Positions 21,685 to 31,016 of a stretch of 64,000 nucleotides of DNA are shown here, one piece after another. The notes under the pieces are model-generated. The model made no database searches. It was given only the letters and a program-made list of their open reading frames with translations, and was not told the origin of the DNA. A program made the position numbers and the translations under genes. Every line of letters starts with the position of its first letter. Within the stretch, counting starts at the first letter, position 1. Origin of the DNA: Didymella arachidicola (lineage: Eukaryota > Ascomycota > Dothideomycetes > Pleosporales > Didymellaceae); the NCBI GenBank assembly GCA_016630955.3, contig CM049995.1, positions 868,001-932,000 on the forward strand, read 5' to 3'.

Positions 21685-22899
21685 ATGTCCAAGACATTCG
21701 TTGTGGCTCTTGCGGCGTTAACTGGCTCCTCGTTGGCCAAGGACATATATGTCTCTCCAACTGGCACCGGAACTGGGTCTGCTACAGCTCCGTATGGTTC
21801 CATCCAGTCAGCTGTGAATGCTGCTGTTGCTGGAGACAACATCCTTCTGCGCGCTGGCACCTACAAAGTAATTTCTCAATCCGGCTCTGTGATCATGGAC
21901 TGACAGTTGAAGCCCACAACAAACATCCAGATCACCAAGAGTGGATCAAGCACTGCACCGATTACCCTCCGCTCCTATGAGAAAGAGAAGGTCATTATCG
22001 ATGGTGAGGGTCTGCCAGGCACTCCATATGGACTTGACGAGTCACTGCCCAACAAGGAGCGCGGCATCCTGCACATCGAGAAGGGCAATTACTGGAAATT
22101 TTACAACCTCGAACTCATCAACGGTCCCTACGGCATCTACAATCGTGACGCCTCCAACAACTACTATGAACTGATCACCACCCACGACAACTACGAGACA
22201 GGCTTCCAGCTCGAAGGCGCATCCTCGAACAACACAGTTCTCTACCTTGACTCGTATCGCAATCGCGATCCCCGCAAGAATGGTGAGAGTGCAGATGGCT
22301 TTGCCTGCAAGTCAGGCGAGGGCGAGGGCAATGTCTTGCGCAACGCGAGGCTGTGGGATAACGTTGACGACGGTCTCGACCTGTTCATGTTTGGATCTCC
22401 GGTGACGATAGAGGAAGTCTACTCTTGGGGCAATGGCTTCAACCGATGGGGGTTCTCTGACTTCAACGGCGATGGAAACGGCTTCAAGCTCGGCATCACT
22501 GATAACCCGCCTGCGAATCACATTGTGCGCAATTCCATGGCCTTCTCAAATGCGAAGAAGGGCTTCATCGACAACGGCAACCCGGGTGCCTTGACCGTGG
22601 AGCGCAATACCGCGTGGAACAACGGTGACGTCGGTTTCAATTTCCGAAGCTCTTCCTCGACTCTCAAAAACAACATTGCTGCAGTCAACAAAGGTACCGC
22701 ACAGGTCACCTTGGTGTCGACGGTCAAGGCCTCGGGCAACTCGTGGCAGTCAGGCACCTGGTCCAACAGCACCTTCAAGAGTGTGGATCCCGCCACACTG
22801 CAGAAGGCGCGTGGTGCTAACGGTCATGTCCCTGCGAGCGACTTCTTGATCCCAACATCTGGCGCTGCAATTGGCGCTACTACTCAGGCTGATGTCTGA
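21685..22899 (+). CDS. Secreted pectate lyase, polysaccharide lyase family 9 (391 aa)
   Basis: Cleaves polygalacturonate by Ca2+-dependent beta-elimination outside the cell. Exons 21685-21867 and 21907-22899 (39-nt intron, very short) give 391 residues with a signal peptide of about 18 (MSKTFVVALAALTGSSLA). The rest is a right-handed parallel beta-helix starting DIYVSPTGTGTG. The PL9 calcium site and catalytic base are intact: D191 (SADGFACK), D215, D216 and D219 (DNVDDGLDLF) and K255 (GNGFKLG). These have exactly the spacing known from the bacterial enzyme Pel9A (D209, D233, D234, D237, K273). PL9 is much commoner in bacteria than in fungi, so ancestral transfer is possible. Confidence 0.9.
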
Positions 22900-23908
22900 T
22901 ATCTGACGTTTCACCTTTCTCTGTATATATTTCACTCTGCATGGCGCATATCTCCATTGTGCATACCTCCCTTCACAATATAGACACCTTCCAATTACAT
23001 TGTCAGCTCTCCATGCGGGTTGATGGGTAATGATGCGCGATGGGGATGAAACCCGAAAGGCCCCTGGGCAGCTCCACTCCCTACCACTCGCGACTAATAT
23101 TCTGGCGTATCTCTCGTTGCAAGCGTGAAGTCTGGCTATGCATGCAAAGCTTGACTGCTCACATTAGCAGGGTCAACGTCATCTGCTTTGTCATTAGACA
23201 AGTGAATTTATAAAGTTTTCGTTAATAAATTTACCCAAGAAGGAAAGGCTGAGCGTTTGGACTTCTAGCTAATCAGCCCTCTTCAAGCATGCCTGAAAGA
23301 GAAAGTAACAGGACCGAGGCTGCACGCTGAGACGCGAATAAACATTCGTGTTTTAGACGCGGGTAGCTGCATGCGGAATTAGCTTGTTACTTGCAGTAGG
23401 CTGCAGTAGGAGACTCTTTCCTACTGTTACTATATTCTTGTCCAAGTTAGAAGCCTGACGGAGTTACTCTATTTGGAGTGGAATTTCGTAACGCTTTAAT
23501 GCTGCAGTAGCGCAACCGCCTATTGACCCAGAGAAGCAACCTTTAGGCTTCACGTGTCACTTTGCTCGCGCACGCTTTACTCTCTCGCTTCTAGCACCAG
23601 GCTAGTAACCTCTCTAACTCGCGGAGCCTCTTACTCATCAAGTTGCGCTGTGAGACGCTTGGACGCTGCGGGAGTCGTGGAATCAAACTAAGGGATACCT
23701 CGGCATTCGCTCTTCCCCAGATCTACGGCAATTCGTCACGACACCTGTATCGCCATCAGCCACCTAAAGTATCTCTAAGCTTCCCGAGAGACCGCGCTCA
23801 CACGGACTTCGCAACTCTTCCTTGCCTTTCCGGTTCCTGCTACGCGATCGCAGTATCCTCCAATTATTAAGGCTGAGGTGAGATTCGAGGGCCAGCACGG
23901 GTACCACA
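22900..23908. other. Intergenic, 1 kb, no supported gene
   Basis: No convincing frame. The stretch 23195-23260 is AT-rich, and a CTGCAGTAGG direct repeat occurs near 23395 and 23411. The last 100 nt should be the promoter/leader of the hydrolase. Confidence 0.55.
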
Positions 23909-25321
23909 ATGTCTTCGCAGCACTTCCGGATAGATGAGCACAAGATTGAAGCGTCGCACATCCGCGACTACCCGCGAGCAATTGCTACGCACGAGAACGA
24001 TGTATTTCATCTAGCCGTCAAGCAGTACACACCACTCAACAATCCAAATCCACAAGAGGGAGATATCACGATCATTGCGGCACATGCCAACGGATTCCCA
24101 AAAGTGAGCCATTCAATTTCGTACCGAACTTGCATATGACAGTGTATCGTACTCCTGTCATGCTTGAGGAATTCTGCGCTGTGTACCATTTCCTTATTTC
24201 GATGACTGTCCTGACTGAAACAGGAACTTTACGAACCATTGTGGGACGAGCTTCTCCAGAGAAGCCATGGTTTTGGTTTCAAAATTCGCAGTATCTGGAT
24301 TGCAGATGTAGCCTGTCAAGGCTACAGCAGCGTTCTCAACGAAGACAAGCTCGGCAACGACCCATCATGGCTCGACCACAGTCGCGACCTCCTGCACATG
24401 GTGAACACCTTCTCGCGCCAGATGCCTCGGCCTATCATCGGTGTTGGCCACTCCATGGGCGGTTGCCAACTCGCAAACCTTGCTCTGCTTCACCCACGAC
24501 TGTTTGAGTCCTTGATCCTCATTGATCCCGTTATCCAAGGTAAAGTCTCTTTGATTGGCAATGTCGCTCCTGCATTTGCATCTGCAAATCGACGCGACCT
24601 CTGGCCCTCGCGCGCCGAAGCAGCAAAAAGTTTCAAGAAAAGTAAATTCTACCAGATCTGGGATCCACGAGTGCTGGATCGATGGGTTGAGCACGGCCTC
24701 CGCGATGTTCCCACCAAGCTGTACCCCAACGCGAAGCAAGGCGAGGTGACGCTCACGACGACCAAACATCAGGAAGTCATGGTATTCCTGCGACCGAACT
24801 TTAGGAATCGCGGCGGCGAGACGGAACCTGACTCTGCCGGGTGCACGCTCAGCAATCCCAAGCTAAATCGAAGAACACATGCCGATCTGACGCCGGATGA
24901 GCAGCCCCAGCAGCCGTTTTACAGGGCCGAAAGCACAATTGTGTTCAATCAGCTGCCTGCTTTGAGACCGTCCGTGTTCTATATCTTTGGAAGTTTGTCG
25001 TCCTTAACAAATGATGCCATTATCGAGGAGAAGTTGTCCATGACCGGATCAGGTGTTGGGGGCAGTGGGGGCAGGACAGAGGGCAGGGTTGCCAGTGTTA
25101 CATTGCAAGATGTTGGGCATTTGATTCCTATGGAAAGAGTGGGAGAGAGCGCAGATCATATTGGCAAGTGGATCGGCAAGGAGATGGTCAGGTTTTGGGA
25201 CTGGCAACAGAAGACACAAGATGAGTGGGGGAGCAAGAAGGGTATTGAGAGAAGTGTCATGAGTGACCGTTTCGTCGAGGAGCTCAATGGTGTGATGCCA
25301 GAACGGAAGGCTAAGCTGTAG
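23909..25321 (+). CDS. Alpha/beta hydrolase with a peroxisomal PTS1 tail (430 aa)
   Basis: Exons 23909-24103 and 24224-25321 give 430 residues; the 120-nt intron is the longest in its neighbourhood. It has the alpha/beta hydrolase fold: an oxyanion-side strand IIAAHANGFPKELYEPLW, the nucleophile elbow VGHSMGG with S143, and a late VGHLIPMERV segment supplying the His. The C-terminus is AKL, a canonical PTS1 variant, so a peroxisomal location is likely. The family comprises Lpx1-like peroxisomal hydrolases and relatives found in some Alternaria host-selective metabolite clusters (AKT2-like); here there are no adjacent biosynthetic genes, so a metabolite role is not supported. Substrate unknown. 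Confidence 0.84.
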
Positions 25322-25907
25322 TCGAAAAATGCCGAGCTTAGACTTTGACAGCTTTGACCTCAACATACTGTCGTGGGACGGACTGACGGGCCTCAAAGCC
25401 AGTAATTCCCAGTGTCATTTCGTACAAAATTCAGGCAGGCACAATGAATGCAGAGACTGCGATCAGAGCCTTTAGATGGCCAGCAACATCGACCTGAGAG
25501 GCTCAGTCACACGCTCGCTTTCTCGAGTGGAGGCCGCTCGCCAAGGTCACCTCCTTGTCAGTTCCACCACCTCCGAGCTGAGTTCTCAACAGCCGCAATC
25601 GAGTCGCTTGAATGTCGCATGTGGAGACTGTGTAAGGTATCTCAGAGACCTGCATTGATGTTCTCGACGGTGGAACAAGACCATGCTGGAAGACAGACGA
25701 TATTGTATATTGCAGTTGTTGCTATGTCTTGGTAAGACTATTATCGAATGAGTGACTGTATCTCGCGGCAAAAAACGAATGATAATTGGACTCCTTTCCT
25801 TTCGACCTTGTCATTCCAGATTCAACGTATGCGAACGGCGCCTACGGATTGGTCAGTGCGAGATCAAGTTAGAGTGTCAGAGCACTGTAATGATGTACTC
25901 ACATCGT
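25322..25907. other. Convergent intergenic region, no supported gene
   Basis: About 590 nt between the stop codons of the hydrolase (+) and the small secreted protein (-). It holds only short frames. GTGAGT just beyond the secreted-protein stop could be a 3' UTR splice donor, but this cannot be tested without transcripts. Confidence 0.5.
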
Positions 25908-26261
25908 CTAGCCACGGTACGAGGCAATAGCGTTTGCAGTCGCGCCGTTGAAGGAATAGCAAGTGTTCAATTTGAAGTCATAGGTCGTGGAGTCCACGTA
26001 ACCTTTCTTGATAGCATCAGGTAGGCTGCCACAGCCGCCCGGTGAGAAGAAGTATGCCATTTGGTGGGGTCCACCCCATGTTCTGATTTTAAATGACTTG
26101 AATCCTTTGGGCCATGTCGCGCAGGTGTTGTCCCAGGTGTTGACTCCAGTCTGAACGCTCGATCCGCATCCAGTTGTACCGAAGGTGTCGATGACGAAGG
26201 CGGAGCTGCTGGCGCCGAGAGCTGCTACGGCTGCAAGAGGAGGGATAAGGGAGAGCTTCAT
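25908..26261 (-). CDS. Small secreted cysteine-containing protein, effector candidate (117 aa)
   Basis: 117 residues, single exon. A clear signal peptide (MKLSLIPPLAAVAALGASSSA) precedes a mature part of about 96 residues with four cysteines (TTGCGSS, NTCATW, GGCGSL, NTCYSF), enough for two disulfides. Aromatic and Gly residues are frequent (WGGPHQMAYFFSPGG). There is no catalytic motif. Size, secretion and Cys spacing fit the apoplastic small-secreted-protein class of plant-associated fungi; the role is inference. A TATA-like box lies about 105 nt upstream. Its neighbours are other secreted or host-related genes. Confidence 0.78.
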   Translation of the reverse strand: MKLSLIPPLAAVAALGASSSAFVIDTFGTTGCGSSVQTGVNTWDNTCATWPKGFKSFKIRTWGGPHQMAYFFSPGGCGSLPDAIKKGYVDSTTYDFKLNTCYSFNGATANAIASYRG

Positions 26262-26364
26262 TATGTTTGAGCGAAGTTTGAGAATTGCGGGAAGTGAAGA
26301 TGAATAAGGATCTGTTGCAGGTAATTCACTGATGTCAATTTGAACTTGGAAGACGGAGCAGGGG

Positions 26365-26372
26365 TTTATATA
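26365..26372 (-). promoter_or_regulatory. TATA-like box of the small secreted protein gene
   Basis: Read on the minus strand the sequence is TATATAAA, about 105 nt before the ATG at 26261, a usual distance for a fungal TATA element plus leader. A poly-T run (26388-26400, poly-A on the minus strand) lies just upstream of it and may exclude nucleosomes. Confidence 0.5.
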
Positions 26373-28076
26373 CGTCAGATATCACTGTTTTTTTTTTTTT
26401 GCTATACAGACGATCTCTCACATGAAGCATTTTCCAATGGCGTAATTCCTATGCGGACTGCAACGGACCATGACTCCAAGGGTCAGCTTGTACTAAGAAG
26501 TGTCATACAGTGTATCATCAAACCAGTTGAACTCGATTTGCGAACAACAATCCGGTTCTTTCTTTCTTAGTACTCCACATTTGGGAAATACAAAGGATTA
26601 CAGTCAGCGATGGATCCATGTATCACCAAGAGTGAATACACTAAAAAAGATCGGTACTCTGAGATGACCCAACAGAGTAATAAGGTTGTGTGCGACGTTA
26701 TGAGTGTCGTTGCAATCATAGCCACTACCTTAGATCCACCTAACGTGTGCTCTGCACCGGTGACGGAGTCAGCTCACTTGTCAACCTCCTGTACGACAAG
26801 TCAGCATTCTTGCGACATGGAAGCAACAAGAACTGATCTTCAATGCAAAAGATATCACGCAGCCGAGAGAAAGCTTTTTTCTCTCGCATCCGAGTGAAGT
26901 ACCAATAACAGAGCCTCAAGGCCTCTGTTGTGTTTGAACGTTAATCCTTTTCGGAGCACGAACGCCGGACTTCCTGGGAAGCAGTGGAACTAAGCAGTGG
27001 AACAAAGGCAAGTTACAATTGAGGGAGTAAACCCTGGGGTCTCTGAGCACCTCCGGGCTACGTCCTTGAATGGCGCTTACCGCCGAATCTCCCATGGCTG
27101 CGAGAGCGTGTCCACAAGGAGACTGGCACTCTAGGTTGGTCCTGAACACGTTGAGAAACCCCGACAAGGAAGACGAAGCGTTAGCTATTTTTCTATTTTA
27201 TGCGCAACACTGCCATCGATCAGACTGCCGGATTTGAATCTGATCTTTGTAGAAACTTTCACTGGTCTTACACCGCGACTGGCGTAACACATTATCCGAA
27301 TCAAATTATGTCTTAGTGACCTCCGGTACAAGAAAGGCTATTAGCGCTGGAACGAAGTATGGGGAATTTGCACCTTCGACACGATCCTGCAGTGTATGTG
27401 CAACAAAACTGTTGGAGCCTGTCAGAAAACCTCTCTTTGTCACTAATCATTCCAAGGATATCCACGGCGTGTACTTGCTGGTGGAACAATGTAATCCAAA
27501 TAATGTAAGTAGGTGCAATCAGACCGCTGTTGGTGATTGCGCCGACATCCCAACCCCAGATGTTTAACGTAATCGCATTACCCGGTTTTTGGCGTAGAAG
27601 TTGCCTCCAATGCGTCCGACAACGTCAGAAGCAAAATCCCGACATGAGATGCATATTTTGATTTGTTTTTCCGGATCCCAGAAGCTCACAGGTCAAGGCA
27701 AGACACGTCGTAGCCATTTCGGGAGAATGCTGACTTTTTCTTTCGGGAATGGGTGGCTCAGCAACCTGACTTTGTGGCTGTGAAATTGCTGCTTCCTGCT
27801 TCCTTTTTCTTCAAGCCCTATCCTTTTGCAACTGAAGTGACTTAGGGACGATCTGAAGTACCTATCTGGGTGTAAGCTCTGCGCCCCGATTGCAATACTG
27901 ACTTCTGACCCAGACAACCACTATACGCAGCATTTATCTCTCAAGACGGAAAACTGGTGATTCAACACCACAGCAACTGCACTCCAAGTACAAAGGTGTT
28001 TGTTGCGTTGTCGTCGTCGTATCAGTCGATTACAACGGGCCTCCCGTGTTAAGCGTCTCTCGGCAGGGGTAGCAGA

Positions 28077-28322
28077 TTACTGCCGATATTGGTGGTTGCC
28101 GTTGGTCGTCCTTGGCCAAAGTCTCCGCTCTGGTATGGCCGTCACATTCGCGGAGGCTGCGTGAGATGTGGCTTGCGCAAATCGGGATTGTCTGCATCGC
28201 ATATCGTGTGAACAGTTTGCGATGCTGTTTGCGGCGGCCTGAGCATCCAAGAGGCAAATCACCATTACTATGAGAAGGGTAAATATTAGTCGTGACACAA
28301 AAGAGTCATTGTGAGTCTGCAT
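28077..28322 (-). CDS. Doubtful small secreted peptide (81 aa)
   Basis: The frame opens with MQTHNDSFVSRLIFTLLIVM followed by VICLLDAQA, which looks like an N-terminal signal or anchor, then about 50 residues with two cysteines (NCSHDMRC) and no known motif. Its start is only about 35 nt from a TATA box that points the other way. It could be a real small secreted protein or chance. Confidence 0.22.
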   Translation of the reverse strand: MQTHNDSFVSRLIFTLLIVMVICLLDAQAAANSIANCSHDMRCRQSRFAQATSHAASANVTAIPERRLWPRTTNGNHQYRQ

Positions 28323-28355
28323 TCGGTTTTATCATGACGATGGCTGAGCTGACAC

Positions 28356-28363
28356 TATAAAAG
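28356..28363 (+). promoter_or_regulatory. TATA box (TATAAAAG)
   Basis: Perfect consensus TATAAAAG on the plus strand, about 310 nt before the ATG of the CBM18 protein. If used, it implies a 5' leader of roughly 280 nt for that gene. TATA-driven promoters fit inducible genes. Confidence 0.5.
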
Positions 28364-28674
28364 GCGTTTTTGTTAGGGCTGAAGACGCTGCATGTCAAAG
28401 TGCCGTTGCTTGAAATCGCATCTTATTCTGTGGGGATTCTCCTGTTCTTTATTTGGCTACACCGCGAGCAGCATAGCGTCCGATCCTACCAGCCTAGCCA
28501 GCTCCTCAGCAATATGCACGACTCAGAGTCTTTTTGCTCCCCTATTGCATTGGCTTTCCTGAGATCATTCTTAAAGCTTCTCGTCCGCTCCTTCCTAGTG
28601 GTCGCACTGCAGCGGCCATTGTCCGACGTCATCAATCCAACTCAGTCACTCGTTCAGCCAGTCGTTCACTTACA

Positions 28675-29884
28675 ATGCATTCTGCTCTCCTATTGGTCGT
28701 CGCGGCCATCGGCGCTAACGCGTTGAAGAGCAGTACCACCTCTCGTTGCGGTATCCAATCCGGTAACAAACTCACTTGCAAGGGCTCGGTCTTTGGCAAT
28801 TGCTGCTCAAAGAGCGGTTACTGCGGCTCGTCGTCTGCGTTCTGCGGGACGGGCTGTCAAGCTGGCTTCGGTAACTGCAAGTCGGCGACCGCAAAGCCAT
28901 CTTTGGCATCAGCAAAATCCTCATCCTTGACAAAAGTGATCGTGGTGTCAACCGCAACCACTGCATCAAGTTCAGGGCTGTCTACACCGTCTGTCGTCTC
29001 GACCTCAGCTATCGTCACATCTTCTTCTACTTTGGCTCCCGCAACATCGTTGTCTTCTACTCAGGTGACTAAGGCCACAGTCTCGAAATCTTCGACTTCT
29101 TCATCAGCTCCTGTAGCCTCCTCCACATCGTCCTCGAAGATCTCCACGGATGGAAGCTGCGGCGGCACTCAAGGATTCACTTGCTCCGGATCCACATTCG
29201 GTGACTGCTGCAGTGAATACGGGTGGTGCGGAAACACCGGCATCTACTGTGATGCTGGCTGCAACTCGGCTTTTGGAACATGTAACGGCGGCAGCAGCTC
29301 GGTGCAGCCATCATCCACTACGGTTCCCGAGCCGACTTCTTCCACGGTTGCTCCTTCCTCGTTCACCACTTTGACCAAGACCTCCTCGGCTGCTCCCTCC
29401 CCTACGCAGGGAGTTTCCACCGATGGGTCTTGCGGCGCAAATTCGTTGACTTGCTTGGGATCGACATTCGGTGACTGTTGTTCGCAATATGGCTACTGGT
29501 AAGCACTCCCCGTCTGACTAAGTGAAACGAGAGCTGACATACGATCACAGTGGAAGCAGCAGTGGCCACTGTGGAACAGGATGCCAGAGCGGGTTCGGAA
29601 ACTGCGATGCATCTCCGGCGCCGGGCAACATCTGTAACGTGGAGGGCTTTGCCAACAAGGCCGAATACTACGCCTCTTCGTTCAACCTTGTCGATGCCAC
29701 GGATGTCTCGACGTGCGCCGCTCTGTGCTTGGCCGAGGCTGGCTGCAACAGCTACCTCTTCAACCCTGGCCTTCAGAACTGTGCTTACCTCATGCAATCT
29801 TTGACGCAGGGCGAGTTCATCGCTGCGGCCGGCACAAACCAGTTCTTCTGGGATCGCGCATGCGCTGCAGCCACTTCAGCATAA
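28675..29884 (+). CDS. Secreted chitin-binding protein: three CBM18 modules plus PAN/apple-like domain (385 aa)
   Basis: Exons 28675-29498 and 29551-29884 (52-nt intron that splits the third module) give 385 residues. A signal peptide of about 16 is followed by three hevein-type CBM18 modules at about 25-68, 161-204 and 252-294, each with the eight-Cys pattern C..C..FG(N/D)CCS..G(Y/W)CG...(F/Y)C..GC...FG.C. Long Ser/Thr linkers, probably O-glycosylated, separate them. The C-terminal 90 residues (VSTCAALCLAEAGCNSYLFN ... CAYL) have the Cys pattern of a PAN/apple-like domain. There is no chitinase or deacetylase domain, so the protein probably only binds chitin, either shielding the fungal wall or sequestering fragments. 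The frame is open upstream, but the first good ATG (TTACAATG) precedes the signal peptide. Confidence 0.88.
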
Positions 29885-30307
29885 GTGTGATGCCTAGGGC
29901 TTGCTTCTTAGCTACTCGTTTAGTAGCTCTGGACGTCGTTATACACGCCACTCCAGTATCTCACACGCGAAATTTGGATGGTCCCCTCGTCCTAGAAGAC
30001 AGTCAGCGATTATCTTCAGATGCTTCATAATACGCTATATCCGGCCATCTATCTGCCCATGCAGCCTTTCAGCGTAAAAGACTACATTGAATTACATCCA
30101 AAAAGTATTCTACGAGCTTTTAACAAACTTCCGGAGCACGGATGCATAATGTAAATACCAATAAATTCAATCAAAGATCACCATGTGCCGATGTTTCAGC
30201 GTTTGTGATGCAAGTGATGGATGTCACAAAGCCAAGTCGCCATGCCTTTTACGCACGGTGGAGAAAGAGGTTCGAAGACCTTGTCAGCGGTTTGCTAAGA
30301 TGGACTG
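29885..30307. other. Intergenic, with the presumed lost part of the tannase relic
   Basis: About 420 nt with short frames only. If the downstream relic was once full length, its missing 5' portion is not recognisable here. Confidence 0.5.
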
Positions 30308-30577
30308 TACCGCATCGACCTTGGTGCGTGGGTGCTGGGTCAGGGTGGTAATGCTGCTGCGGCTGGTGTGCCTTTTCCGCGGGATAGTAATGTGCTTAAA
30401 GCCGTGGTGGACTGGGTCGAGCAGGGCGTGGCGCCGGCTCACATTGAGGGCACCAAGTTTGTCACTGATACGGTGTCTCTGGGCGTCGATTTCAAGAGGC
30501 GGCACTGTAAGTATCCCTTGCGCAATACGCTTGTTGGCGTGGATCCGAAGAATCCGGAGAACTGGGAGTGCAAGTAG
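30308..30577 (+). pseudogene. Tannase / feruloyl esterase family relic, C-terminal fragment
   Basis: An open frame reads LGAWVLGQGGNAAAAGVPFP, then NVLKAVVDWVEQGVAPAHIE, GTKFVTDTVSLGVDFKRRHC and YPLRNTLVGVDPKNPENWEC. This is the characteristic end of fungal tannase/feruloyl-esterase (family PF07519) proteins. A stop codon lies immediately upstream in frame (30296-30298). The catalytic Ser and Asp regions are absent, and the usual catalytic-His segment (GHC before GPGAW) is replaced by YRIDLGAW. About 85% of the gene is missing, so this is a dead 3' fragment. Confidence 0.78.
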
Positions 30578-31016
30578 GGCTAGTTTGAAGAAAGAATCAA
30601 GAAAAAGGACACTTTGAACGCAGATTATGGTGTTGAATCAATTGTGCACAGTTCTCTACAGAGAAAGATATATATAATGAACAAGCTCATGGTTCAGTCC
30701 ACCACTGCGCGATCGACGCGACTATCCAAGGAAATGTTGACGGGGTATGTACACGAGTATACAATTTAGATGCCAGTAATATCCAATCTCAACGGTTTTG
30801 GGGTATATCCGTCCGTCCGTCCGCAGGCGATGCTCGCTCGAACCCAAAGTAAAAAACCAAACCAGACCAAACCAAATCGTACAAGAATGAGCAAGTATTA
30901 GGTACAGGGACTTACAAGGGGAGTAGCGAAAGGCTGCTCGTGATGAGCGAAAAACATGCATGTACAAAGGAAATATGTGTGCATATATGGTGATGGCGGA
31001 CCGCTCAGTCACGGTC
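30578..31016. other. Intergenic region downstream of the giant gene
   Basis: About 440 nt between the tannase relic and the stop of the 2425-residue gene. It contains a short (GTCC)n run near 30810-30825 and A/C-rich CAAACCA repeats, presumably 3' UTR sequence of the giant gene. Confidence 0.5.

Larger units (their letters stand above)
26262..28674. other. Long intergenic region, 2.4 kb, mostly featureless
   Basis: Apart from the promoter elements listed separately, a 13-T run at 26388-26400 and one weak secreted-peptide frame, nothing is recognisable. Frames are short on both strands and no repeats or transposon ends are visible. It could contain decayed sequence, but I could not align it to anything. 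Confidence 0.5.

Noticed and set aside
27225..27250. GGATTTGAATC-like string resembling a tRNA T-arm
   Set aside because: No GGTTCRA core, no acceptor stem or D-arm at the right distance on either strand.
22900..28674. Possible RIP-degraded transposon in the accessory block
   Set aside because: Base composition changes only mildly and no terminal repeats or transposase remnants are visible; a dinucleotide (TpA/ApT) RIP index would be needed.
21685..30577. A secondary-metabolite gene cluster
   Set aside because: No PKS, NRPS, terpene cyclase, P450 or pathway regulator is present; only one hydrolase is loosely related to such pathways.
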